DNA of 64,000 nucleotides from an uncultured Alphaproteobacteria bacterium (GTDB lineage Bacteria > Pseudomonadota > Alphaproteobacteria > MPNO01 > UBA2964). How positions within the stretch are numbered: position 1 is the first letter of the stretch; each line of letters begins with the position of its first letter. The notes below the pieces were generated by a model that worked only from the letters and a program-made list of their open reading frames with translations, searched no databases and had not been told where the DNA came from. Made by a program: the position numbers and the translations under genes. Of the stretch, positions 18,158 to 26,358 are shown one piece after another. The stretch lies in NCBI GenBank assembly GCA_943787225.1, contig CALSLP010000002.1, positions 186,001 through 250,000 of the forward strand, read 5' to 3'.

Positions 18158-19130
18158 CGCTGCCCTCCGCTGGCTTATCCGATGGCTTATCCGATGATTG
18201 ACGCGTCTCCAGGAAGCCAAGCAATCCGCCGCGGGCAAACAGGACGACGAGTATGAGGAACGGGCCAAAAATCAGCTGCCAGTATTCCGTGACACCCGAA
18301 AGCGCTTCTTCCAACAGGATAAAGACCAAGGCCCCGACAATGGGACCGGCAAGGCTGCCCATGCCACCCAGCAAAACCATGATGATGAGATCACCTGAGC
18401 GGGTCCAATGCATCATATCCGGGTTGACGAATTCCGTATGGTTGGCGAGCAGAATGCCGGCGAGACCGGCCATAACACCGGCAATAACGAAGGCCGTTAG
18501 TTGATACCGAAACACCGGAAACCCAATAGCCTGCATTCGTGCTTCGTTAGACCGAGCACCCTGGAGAACCATGCCAAAACGTGAATTGATCAACCGTTTG
18601 CAAATCCAAAGACACAGGAGCAACAGGACAAAGATCAAATAATACAGGTTGTTTTTTTCGCTGAGATCAATCAAACCGGAAAAATCACTCGTTTCCGCAA
18701 GTGGCAACCCATCGTCCCCGCCATACCGATCGAGACTGACACCGAGAAAATACATCATCTGTGCCAAAGCCAGCGTAATCATAATGAAATAGACACCACG
18801 GGTCCGCAGACTGATGGCACCAAAGACCACTGCGAAAATACTGCAAGCCAACAAAGCCAGGGGCCATTGGATGAAGCCGCTGACGACCTCATGCTCAGCG
18901 CATATCCCGACAACATAAGCACCAATACCGACAAACACGGCGTGACCAAAACTGATCATCCCGCCATACCCCATAATGAGGTTTAGGCTCAAGGCGCCGA
19001 TGGCAAGGATCATCATCCGTCGGCCGAGATCGAGATAAAAGGGCACCTCGGTAAGAGACGCAATAACGGGGACGATCGCCAGCAAGGCGAATGTTATAAT
19101 GACAACCAAAGTCTCGCGCGTGAGCTTCAT
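18150..19130 (-). CDS. livM: Branched-chain amino acid-type ABC permease, LivM
   Basis: A 326-residue membrane protein with about ten hydrophobic segments and the LivM motifs LSLNLIMGYGGMISFGHAVF (48-67) and LLGGMGSLAGPIVGA (cytoplasmic coupling loop). A hydrophilic C-terminal tail carries a short repeat (SDKPSDKPAEGSDD) coded by a tandem 12-base repeat near 18175-18195. Lies three bases downstream of livH. Confidence 0.93.
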   Translation of the reverse strand: MKLTRETLVVIITFALLAIVPVIASLTEVPFYLDLGRRMMILAIGALSLNLIMGYGGMISFGHAVFVGIGAYVVGICAEHEVVSGFIQWPLALLACSIFAVVFGAISLRTRGVYFIMITLALAQMMYFLGVSLDRYGGDDGLPLAETSDFSGLIDLSEKNNLYYLIFVLLLLCLWICKRLINSRFGMVLQGARSNEARMQAIGFPVFRYQLTAFVIAGVMAGLAGILLANHTEFVNPDMMHWTRSGDLIIMVLLGGMGSLAGPIVGALVFILLEEALSGVTEYWQLIFGPFLILVVLFARGGLLGFLETRQSSDKPSDKPAEGSDD

Positions 19131-19133
19131 TTC

Positions 19134-20057
19134 TCAGCCGCTCCGCGCCGGGAACAGGCCCTGTGGCCGGAAAAACAGCACCCCGGCCATCAGAATATAG
19201 ATCAACATCGATGCCGCCGCTGGCGCCGCTGTTTCTGCCGCATTACCTGACAGAAAGAGCTTGAAGAAATCACCCAGGAAGGACCGCCCCATAATTTCGA
19301 TCACGCCAATCATCAGGGCCCCGACGAAGGCACCCCGGATTGACCCAATGCCACCAATGACAATAACCACCAGCACCTGAATCAGGATGTTTTCGCCCAT
19401 ACCGATAGTGGCGGCAAATATCGGGCCCGCCATGGCACCAGCCAACGCCGCTAACGCCGCTCCCAACCCAAAAACCAGTGTAAATATCTTCTTAATATCA
19501 ATGCCTAAGGCACCAACCATTTCCCGATTGGACGCCCCGGCGCGGATCAACATGCCGAGTTTGGTTTTCACCACCAGAACATAGAGGAAACCCGCCACGG
19601 CCAGCCCAACACCGATCACAAGAATACGGTAAAGCGGCAATGGAATGCTAAACAGCGTCAGTGATTGATTGAGAATGCTGGGCAACGGCACTTCAATGCC
19701 GGCGGGGCCCCAGATCAGCCGGACCAATTCATTGAAAAACAAGATCATCCCGAAGGTTGCCAAAACCTGATCGAGATGCCCTCGATCATAAAGTTTTCGA
19801 AGGATAACGACTTCCAGGAATATGCCGACGACCAACGTCGACGGAAGCGCGACGGCGATCCCCAATAAAAAAGAGTCCGTCGCCAAAGCGACGGTCGCCG
19901 CAATATAAGCGCCGAGCATGTAGAGCGACCCATGCGCCAGGTTCATCATATCCATGATGCCGAACACCAGAGTTAACCCAGCGGCGAGCAGGAACAGCAA
20001 TATGCCGTATTGGACTCCGTTAAAGAGCTGTTCGAAAAGGAGGTGAGGATCAACCAT
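19134..20057 (-). CDS. livH: Branched-chain amino acid-type ABC permease, LivH
   Basis: A 307-residue inner-membrane protein with the LivH signatures GLTLVFGIMDMMNLAHGSLYM (about 23-43) and VIGGIGSIRGAFVGALMIG near the C terminus. Separated from livK by 68 bases that contain a strong palindrome, so its expression is probably lower than that of the binding protein. Confidence 0.93.
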   Translation of the reverse strand: MVDPHLLFEQLFNGVQYGILLFLLAAGLTLVFGIMDMMNLAHGSLYMLGAYIAATVALATDSFLLGIAVALPSTLVVGIFLEVVILRKLYDRGHLDQVLATFGMILFFNELVRLIWGPAGIEVPLPSILNQSLTLFSIPLPLYRILVIGVGLAVAGFLYVLVVKTKLGMLIRAGASNREMVGALGIDIKKIFTLVFGLGAALAALAGAMAGPIFAATIGMGENILIQVLVVIVIGGIGSIRGAFVGALMIGVIEIMGRSFLGDFFKLFLSGNAAETAAPAAASMLIYILMAGVLFFRPQGLFPARSG

Positions 20058-20082
20058 TGGATAAATGTATTAGAACGTGAAA

Positions 20083-20104
20083 CGGGGACGCAGCTGCGTC
20101 CCCG
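20083..20104 (-). terminator. Strong hairpin between livK and livH
   Basis: An uninterrupted 22-base palindrome, CGGGGACGCAG followed by its exact complement CTGCGTCCCCG, lies inside the operon. On the minus strand it is followed by TTTCACG, a weak U-tract. Likely a partial terminator or mRNA-stabilising structure that raises binding protein over permease; the role is inference. Confidence 0.65.
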
Positions 20105-20125
20105 CCACTAGACTAACCACCCAAA

Positions 20126-21325
20126 TTACCAGGTCTTCTTCATCTTGCATTTACTTGCATAGACGTCCTGATGATTTGTGTAGACCTTCTGCTCAATCTT
20201 GGTGGTCCATTTGCCGTCGGCATCTGCAACCACTTTACGCAGATAGAAATCCTGAATCGGAAAATGATTGTTGCCGTAAACATACTTGCCACGGACCGAA
20301 CCATAATCAGCCTTGCGGAAAGCAGCCCGCATCGTATCCATTTTCTTGAGATCGCCACCGGCAGCCCGAACGGCGCTGTCGATCAGCATGATCGAATCAT
20401 AGCTCTGTGCACCATAATGCGAAGGATAACTGCCAAATTTCTTGCGATAATCAGCCACGAATTTTTTATTCACCGGCGTATCAAGGTCAGGCGCCCAGAA
20501 CTGGGTCGAATAAGTCCCCAGTACATTGGTCAGTTTCGCCTGCTGCAATTTCGGAAGGCTCAATGAATCAACACTAAACACCGAATAAAGCGGCGTTTTT
20601 GTCAGGCCAGCCTGCGCATATTGGCGCATGAAAGCATTTGTTGCGCGACCTGGATAAAAGATGAAGACGCCATCGGCCTTTGAAGCACGCGCCTTAGCGA
20701 GCTCAGCTGAGAAATCGAGCTGGGTTGGCCATTTAGTCAGATCTTTACCGAGAATCTTGCCCTTAAAGGTGCGTTCAACACCGGCAACCATATCGCGACC
20801 CGCCGCATAGTTCGGCGCAACAATGTAGAGGCTCTTTACGCCACGCTTATTAAGCACTTCGCCCATTGCCATCGGCACCTGGTCGTTCTGCCAGGACGTC
20901 GAGAAGATATTCTTATGGCACAGACGGCCCGCAATCTTCGATGTACCAGCATTTGAAATAATCAGGAATTTACCAGCTTTCACGACGCTGTTGCGTGAGG
21001 CCAGCACAACATGCGACCAGATAAAGCCAGACATAATGTCGACCTTGTCTTTATGCAGCAGTTTTTCAGTTTTCTGTTTACCGACTTCCGGTTTGAAATG
21101 ATCGTCCTCAAAGAGAACTTTAACCGGAACGCCGCCCATCTTATTGCCAAGATGATCAAGGGCGATCTGCACTGAATTACGCATATCCTTGCCGATGACC
21201 CCCGCGCCACCAGATAGCGTCGTTACAAATCCGATTTTGATTTCCTTGGCTTTCTCTGCCATGGCCTGCGGCGCAGCAAGCGTGAGCGCTAGCGCTGAAA
21301 CGCCTAAAATAAATGTCTTTTTCAT
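20126..21325 (-). CDS. livK: ABC transporter substrate-binding protein, LivK/Peripla_BP_6 type
   Basis: Start chosen at ATG 21325: GGGAGAAG precedes it and the product starts MKKTFILGVSALALTLAAP, a clean signal peptide with cleavage after AMA. The mature part opens EIKIGFVTTLSGGAGVIGKDM, typical of amino-acid/amide receptors of type I fold, and continues with VLFEDDHFKPEVG. About 399 residues, periplasmic. First gene of livKHMGF. Solute specificity cannot be deduced; neighbours suggest a catabolic substrate rather than leucine itself. Confidence 0.9.
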   Translation of the reverse strand: MKKTFILGVSALALTLAAPQAMAEKAKEIKIGFVTTLSGGAGVIGKDMRNSVQIALDHLGNKMGGVPVKVLFEDDHFKPEVGKQKTEKLLHKDKVDIMSGFIWSHVVLASRNSVVKAGKFLIISNAGTSKIAGRLCHKNIFSTSWQNDQVPMAMGEVLNKRGVKSLYIVAPNYAAGRDMVAGVERTFKGKILGKDLTKWPTQLDFSAELAKARASKADGVFIFYPGRATNAFMRQYAQAGLTKTPLYSVFSVDSLSLPKLQQAKLTNVLGTYSTQFWAPDLDTPVNKKFVADYRKKFGSYPSHYGAQSYDSIMLIDSAVRAAGGDLKKMDTMRAAFRKADYGSVRGKYVYGNNHFPIQDFYLRKVVADADGKWTTKIEQKVYTNHQDVYASKCKMKKTW

Positions 21326-21462
21326 CCTCGACTTCTCCCATATTCGATTTTTACAGGGTGAAATCTGCCCCTGCTTTGGAATAGCACAGATAGTAACGTC
21401 TGAGCGTGATCTGCCAACCGTCAATTTGTTACATCGGTGCCGCGCAAGAAATTCTAACCGCA

Positions 21463-22257
21463 TCAGTCAGTTTCTAGAACGGCCCGGACACCGTCCTGAT
21501 TTTCACCGCCCCGTGCTTCCATCAGGGTGAGGAAATCAGGATTAAACCAATCGGACAACGCGACCTTGTAGGATGGCCGCGCGCAAATCCGTGTGAACCA
21601 GTCGGCGACCCCGGGGCGCGTATCAAACAACCAACCCTGCTGCAAATGTGACACGCGCGTTACATAAGGGGTAAACGCAATATCCGCCAATGAATAGGTG
21701 TCGCCAGCCATCCAGGCGCCCTCTCCAAGGGCCTTTTCCATATCATCCAGCATTTTTACGACCCGCTTAATCGCTGGTTTGAAGAATGACGACTCAACGC
21801 CTTTCATAACGTTTTCACTCATTCGGGCCCGCTTGCCCGGATCAACATAGCCGTCGAGCGTTTCTTTCAATTGCTCCGGCGTTTTGCCTTCCATAAACTG
21901 ATAACGAAAGGCGATACAGGCGCTGATCGTTGCACTAGCCGCGTGTAAGCCTTCATCGAGTTGCTTTACCCAAATTCGCATCTTTGCACATTCATAGGCC
22001 GATTTCGGCCGCAAAGACGACTCCGGGAAAACCGTATCAAGATATTCATCAATAACAGCAGACTCGTAGATAATCTTGCCATCATGGATGATCGTGGGGA
22101 CAACGCCATTCGGATTGAGCGCGAGGTAATCAGGATGATGCTGGTCGCGGGCGCGTAAATTGAAGTGATGCGAGGTAAACTCCTGCCCCTTTTCCGCCAA
22201 CGTTATCCGTACTTTTTGAGAGCAGGTCGACATTCCATTATGATAGAGCTCAATCAT
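21463..22257 (-). CDS. Glutathione S-transferase family protein
   Basis: Start set at ATG 22257 (MIELYHNGMSTCSQKVRI), with AAGGAATT upstream. 264 residues: a thioredoxin-like N domain with STCSQK near residues 9-14 as active-site loop and NPNGVVPTII (cis-proline, glutathione site) at about 48-57, then an all-helical C domain with GDTYSLADIAFTPYV. The S-T-C-S start and long C domain resemble bacterial GSTs in aromatic degradation (beta-etherase-like), but no specific reaction can be claimed. A second, broken GST with a similar N terminus lies at 39635. Confidence 0.85.
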   Translation of the reverse strand: MIELYHNGMSTCSQKVRITLAEKGQEFTSHHFNLRARDQHHPDYLALNPNGVVPTIIHDGKIIYESAVIDEYLDTVFPESSLRPKSAYECAKMRIWVKQLDEGLHAASATISACIAFRYQFMEGKTPEQLKETLDGYVDPGKRARMSENVMKGVESSFFKPAIKRVVKMLDDMEKALGEGAWMAGDTYSLADIAFTPYVTRVSHLQQGWLFDTRPGVADWFTRICARPSYKVALSDWFNPDFLTLMEARGGENQDGVRAVLETD

Positions 22258-22352
22258 CCCAATTCCTTTTTCGTCTCTTGCCAATACTGCGTAGCATTGA
22301 ATTGCGGCGGATTATCGTGCAAAGAACCTCTCCAGACAACGGAGGGAATATT

Positions 22353-23387
22353 ATGAGTGACCGCCTTTTGCCAACAACTGTGGTTGGCAGCTATGTACAG
22401 CCCGATTGGCTAGTGGATCGTGACATGCTCAAGGCGATCGTCCCTCCCCGTGTTCGCGCCCATGATATCTGGCGCATAGCCCCTGACCAGCTTGAAGAGG
22501 CACAGGATGCCGCAACGCTAGCCGCCATTCACGATATGGAGCGTGCCGGTATTGACGTCATTACGGATGGTGAAATTCGCCGCGAAAGCTATTCGAATCG
22601 ATTTGCGACGGCCCTCGACGGCGTCGATATCGACAACCCGGCGGAAGTGCCCGGTCGTTCTGGCCGTCCTATCTTGGTGCCGCGCATTACCGGCGCGATT
22701 AAACGAAAAGGGCCAATCGAAGTCCGCGACGTCGAGTTCCTGCGCGCTAACACGGACCTAAAAATTAAAATTACCCTCCCCGGTCCTTTTACGATGACCC
22801 ATACAGCGGTCGATGAGCATTACGGGGACGATGAGGCCTGCGCCATGGCGCTCGCCGAAGCGGTGAATGAAGAAGTCAGAGATCTGTTTGCTGCCGGTGC
22901 CGATGTGGTGCAAATAGACGAACCCTGGATGCAGGCCAAGCCAGAACAGGCCAGACGCTATGCTGTCAAAGTCATCAATAAAGCGCTTGACGGTGCCACT
23001 GGCACAACGGCGGTCCATATGTGCTTTGGCTACGCCCACGCAGTGAAGGATAAGCCAAACGGCTATTCCTTCCTGCCAGAGCTCGCCACCTGCAACGCTG
23101 ACCAGATTTCAATTGAAGCAGCGCAGCCTGGCCTCGACCCAGCAGCCCTCGACGCTCTTCAGAACAAAAAGATAATCGTTGGCGTTCTGAATCTGGGAGA
23201 CGAGAACATTGAAACGCCGGACATTATTGCTCAACGTATTCGCGCCGCGCTGGAACACCTGCCGGCGGACCAAATGATTATCGCGCCGGATTGCGGTATG
23301 AAATATCTCAGCCGCCCGGTCGCCTTCGGCAAGCTAAAAGCCATGGCCGAAGGCACCGCAATTGTCCGGGCGGAGTTAGAAGGCTAA
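22353..23387 (+). CDS. Core MetE-like (cobalamin-independent methionine synthase family) methyltransferase
   Basis: Start at ATG 22353, preceded by CGGAGGGA. The 344-residue product corresponds only to the catalytic half of MetE; the N-terminal half is absent, as in archaeal core-MetE and related methyltransferases. Zinc ligands of the family are seen as H222 and C224 (HMCFGY), E255 and C314 (DCGMKYLS), with QIDEP (187-191) preceding them. It transfers methyl groups to a thiol; the donor may be a methylated compound rather than methyl-folate. The gene is divergent from the GST and convergent with the HCHL-like gene (10 bases between stops). Confidence 0.85.
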   Translation: MSDRLLPTTVVGSYVQPDWLVDRDMLKAIVPPRVRAHDIWRIAPDQLEEAQDAATLAAIHDMERAGIDVITDGEIRRESYSNRFATALDGVDIDNPAEVPGRSGRPILVPRITGAIKRKGPIEVRDVEFLRANTDLKIKITLPGPFTMTHTAVDEHYGDDEACAMALAEAVNEEVRDLFAAGADVVQIDEPWMQAKPEQARRYAVKVINKALDGATGTTAVHMCFGYAHAVKDKPNGYSFLPELATCNADQISIEAAQPGLDPAALDALQNKKIIVGVLNLGDENIETPDIIAQRIRAALEHLPADQMIIAPDCGMKYLSRPVAFGKLKAMAEGTAIVRAELEG

Positions 23388-23397
23388 GAGCGCGCGC

Positions 23398-24315
23398 TTA
23401 CTTCTTTTTCTTTACCGCTTTCTTGGCGCGCACACGGGTTGTCGGCGTCGCAGCACTTGATGCCTTACGCCGGGCAGCCTTCTTGAGGTCTAGCTGGCCT
23501 AAGCCCGGACGATAGCTCTTTTCGTCAAGGAACTGACGCATACCTTCATCCCTGCCAGGGATTTTATCCGTCATTTTGCAAGCCTGATTCTTCACCGTCA
23601 GATAGTCATCGGCCTCATTGACTCCCATCCGGCGTACCGCGCGGATCGCTTCCTTGGTATAGCGCATCGCGTTGGGGCTTTTGGTCATCAGCTTTTTAGC
23701 GAGTTTAATGGTCTCTGCTTTGAGCTTCGGCGCCGGGACCGAATAGTTGACCAGACGAATTTTCTCAGCTGTCTTGCCATCGAAAGGGTCGCCGGTTACG
23801 GCATAATACAAGGCATCGCGATAGCTCAGGACATCAGCAACGTTCCAACTGACGATACCGCCGGGGATAATTCCCCAATTCACTTCCGACAGACCAAAGG
23901 TCGCCGTATTTGAGGCGATCGCAAAATCGCATGCGCAAAGCTGGGTAAACGCCCCGCCGAAACAAAATCCATTCACCATGGCAATCGTCGGTTTGGGAAA
24001 GCTGACAAGTTTCTCCCAACGCCACGCATGCGAGGCCTTTTGCGTCCGGACCCGGTTAATCGCATCTTTTTCGTTGGCCCGGAAATAAAGCGCGAGATCC
24101 TGCCCCGCCGAGAAGGCTTTCCCTGCCCCGGTTAGCACCAACACTTGGGTATCCGGATCTTCTGACAATATATCGAGAGCTTCACTCATTTCGAAATGGA
24201 GTTCAGGACTCATCGCATTGCGTTTTTCGGGTCGATTAAGAATCAGCCAAGTGATCCCCTTCTCGGCACCTTTGCCTTTTTCGATCAGGACCGTTTTGAA
24301 TTTCTTTGCAGCCAT
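23398..24315 (-). CDS. Hydroxycinnamoyl-CoA hydratase/lyase-like crotonase with lysine-rich tail
   Basis: Start chosen at ATG 24315, with GGGAGG 12 bases upstream. 305 residues. The crotonase core follows p-hydroxycinnamoyl-CoA (feruloyl-CoA) hydratase/lyase closely: LNRPEKRNAMSP, LVLTGAGKAFSAGQDL, PTIAMVNGFCFGG, ATFGLSEVNWGI and GMRQFLDEKSYRPGL. Residues I recall as catalytic in the Pseudomonas enzyme line up: E144, W147, Y77 and Y238; the active-site serine position is threonine (GGAFT). After residue 277 a 28-residue K/R/A-rich tail (ending VKKKK) is added, absent from the reference enzyme. Family role: feruloyl-CoA to vanillin plus acetyl-CoA. No feruloyl-CoA synthetase or vanillin dehydrogenase is in the window, so the substrate is unproven. 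Confidence 0.8.
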   Translation of the reverse strand: MAAKKFKTVLIEKGKGAEKGITWLILNRPEKRNAMSPELHFEMSEALDILSEDPDTQVLVLTGAGKAFSAGQDLALYFRANEKDAINRVRTQKASHAWRWEKLVSFPKPTIAMVNGFCFGGAFTQLCACDFAIASNTATFGLSEVNWGIIPGGIVSWNVADVLSYRDALYYAVTGDPFDGKTAEKIRLVNYSVPAPKLKAETIKLAKKLMTKSPNAMRYTKEAIRAVRRMGVNEADDYLTVKNQACKMTDKIPGRDEGMRQFLDEKSYRPGLGQLDLKKAARRKASSAATPTTRVRAKKAVKKKK

Positions 24316-24455
24316 AACTAATGCCTCCCTTTTCTGTTCTAATTCGCGTAGTCCGGAGAATATCAGCCGCTCGAACCGCCAACAAGTTGAGCCACAGCTT
24401 GACCCACACGACCTAGCCCCACAAAATTGCCTCTTAAATTTAGGGAGCCGCGAAG

Positions 24456-25652
24456 ATGAGAACCGCAATCGTCAATATCAAGACCATCGTCACCGGGGAC
24501 TGGCGCAAGCCGTTTGCCGAAGGTGACTCTATTCTGATGGATAAAGGCAAGATTCAGAAAATCGGCACGCTCAACAAAACAGAGTTAAAAAGCTGCGATG
24601 TTGTCATCGACGCCAATAAGACAACCGCCTGTCCGGGCTTGATCGACTCCCAGGTTCACATCGCGTTTGGCGATTACACACCCCGGCAGAAGACAGTCGG
24701 TTTCATCGAAAGTTATCTCCATGGCGGCGTAACGAGTTGCTTGTCAGCCAGTGAAGTCCACGTTCCCGGTCGCCCCTCCGACCCCGAAGGCGTTAAGTCA
24801 CTCGCCGTTGCCGCCAAGAAATGTTTCGACAATATCCGTCCCGGCGGTTCACGGGTCTATGCGGGCTGTATCATTTTGGAGCCCGGCCTTACCCAGAAAG
24901 ATTTCAACGAAGTCGCGAAAAAAGGTATCTGGTTTGCCAAGGCAGGGTTCGGAGCGGTGAAAACTCCGTTTGATTATACACCCTTGGTTAGAATGGCTCA
25001 GAAAGCCGGCATGCTGGTCAATTGTCATACGGGCGGCGCCTCTATTCCCGGTTCTTCTCCGATCATTGGCAAGCATCTTATGGATATGCGCCCTGACGTC
25101 TCGTTCCACATCAATGGCGGCCCGATTGCGATGCCGGACAAAGATTTTCCGATGATCGTCAATGAAACCGACATTGCGCTGCAGATTTGCCAGGCGGGTA
25201 ATATCCGTACCGCTTTGATGTGCCTCAAGCTTGCGGTCGAGAATGATCAGTTTGACCGCTTCCTAATCGCAACCGACACACCAACGGGCACCGGTGTCAT
25301 GCCCCTCGGTATGATCAAATCCGTAACCGAAATGGCCACCCTTTCCGATTATCCTGCCGAATGGATGCTTGCCGCTGCGACCGGCAGTGTTGCCAAAATC
25401 TACCGCCTCAACTCGGGCTTCATTCAACGCGGGAAGGATGCCGATGTCTTGCTAATCGATGCGCCGCTCGGCGGGAGCAAAAAGACGGCCCTGGAAGCCA
25501 TCAAGCACGGCGACCTCGCCGCCGTCGGCGCTGTCATTACGGATGGCATACCGAGGTTTATCGGACGCAGCCGCAATACGCCGCCAACTACACGGCCAAT
25601 CCGAACGATAAGAAACAACATACCGTTCGATTTTTCTGGGTCCGCGCATTAA
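24456..25652 (+). CDS. Enamidase-like amidohydrolase with altered metal ligands
   Basis: A 398-residue amidohydrolase-superfamily protein, with GGGAG before the ATG. It matches, as far as I recall it, enamidase of nicotinate fermentation (opens 6-oxo-tetrahydronicotinate to 2-formylglutarate) over nearly its full length: GDYTPRQKT (72-80), LHGGVT (88-93), CHTGGASIPGSS (190-201), FHINGGP (217-223) and TDTPTGTG (273-280). However the first metal motif H-x-H is Q-x-H here (Q66, H68), and the carboxylate ligand region shows K162 where enamidase has glutamate. H191, H218 and D274 are kept. It may therefore be mononuclear, use a carboxylated lysine, or have a different reaction. Followed 11 bases later by the PF06684 gene. 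Confidence 0.8.
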   Translation: MRTAIVNIKTIVTGDWRKPFAEGDSILMDKGKIQKIGTLNKTELKSCDVVIDANKTTACPGLIDSQVHIAFGDYTPRQKTVGFIESYLHGGVTSCLSASEVHVPGRPSDPEGVKSLAVAAKKCFDNIRPGGSRVYAGCIILEPGLTQKDFNEVAKKGIWFAKAGFGAVKTPFDYTPLVRMAQKAGMLVNCHTGGASIPGSSPIIGKHLMDMRPDVSFHINGGPIAMPDKDFPMIVNETDIALQICQAGNIRTALMCLKLAVENDQFDRFLIATDTPTGTGVMPLGMIKSVTEMATLSDYPAEWMLAAATGSVAKIYRLNSGFIQRGKDADVLLIDAPLGGSKKTALEAIKHGDLAAVGAVITDGIPRFIGRSRNTPPTTRPIRTIRNNIPFDFSGSAH

Positions 25653-25663
25653 GGAACTGCCCC

Positions 25664-26239
25664 ATGCATATCCGCAAAATCGTAACCGCAGTTGAGGAAA
25701 CTTTCAGCGAAGCAGGACAAAACGCGGACATTCCACTGCGCAAAGTTGCAGTCATCGCCGTGGTTAAGAATCCTTTCGCCGGCGCAGCCTATCAGGAGGA
25801 CTTATCCTCTTTAACCGAGGCAAGCGAAGCGCTTGGCAAACAGATAACTAATATGGCTGCCGACGCGATGAAACCATACCCAATGGAGAGCTACGGCAAA
25901 GCATCCATCGTCGGTATGGCCGGCGAGCAGCAGCACGGCTCCGCCATGGTCACGACAATCTATGGCAATGTGATGCGCGAGGCCGCCAATGGCGGCATTG
26001 CTTGGATTTCCTCGACCTCGAAACGGATGGCACCTGGCGGCATCATCGATGTGCCCCTCGCCCATAAAGACGCTCTTTATGTCCGTTCGCACTATGACAC
26101 GATGACAGTAATGATCCCCGACGCGCCGCTACCCGATGAAATCGCCGTAGTATGCTGCTACGCCAATCGCGGCCAGCTCAATGCTCGGGTTGGCGGATTA
26201 GAAGCGAAGGAGATTAAAGGCGAAGGTGGACTGGTTTAA
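25664..26239 (+). CDS. PF06684 'amino acid synthesis' family protein
   Basis: Start at ATG 25664, AAGGAACT upstream; a longer frame reaching into the previous gene is only overlap. 191 residues beginning MHIRKIVTAVEETFSE. The family patterns VAVIAVVKNPFAG, GKASIVGMAGEQQHGSAM and GNVMREA are clear. The family name is historical; members are commonly found next to amidohydrolases and transporters in catabolic clusters, and no reaction is established. Likely works with the enamidase-like protein, either on its product or as a cyclic-amide processing partner (inference). Confidence 0.85.
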   Translation: MHIRKIVTAVEETFSEAGQNADIPLRKVAVIAVVKNPFAGAAYQEDLSSLTEASEALGKQITNMAADAMKPYPMESYGKASIVGMAGEQQHGSAMVTTIYGNVMREAANGGIAWISSTSKRMAPGGIIDVPLAHKDALYVRSHYDTMTVMIPDAPLPDEIAVVCCYANRGQLNARVGGLEAKEIKGEGGLV

Positions 26240-26291
26240 TTTCCCGAACTGGATCTCAATTGAGGTTCTCGACGACTAGGCCCAAAAAGAA

Positions 26292-26326
26292 ACGGCCCGG
26301 AGCACCTTGCCGGACCGTCTTCTTCT
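26292..26326. terminator. Bidirectional terminator between PF06684 gene and dctM
   Basis: Stem ACGGCCCGG / CCGGACCGT (one G-U) with a nine-base loop. On the plus strand CTTCTTCT follows; on the minus strand TTTCTTTTT follows. It can end both convergent transcripts. Confidence 0.82.
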
Positions 26327-26358
26327 AACGTGTGCAGACGGATTCCGCCTACCTCCCC

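Noticed and set aside
22258..22352. SAM or cobalamin riboswitch before the MetE-like gene
   Set aside because: The 95-base leader has no recognisable conserved core or strong stem set.
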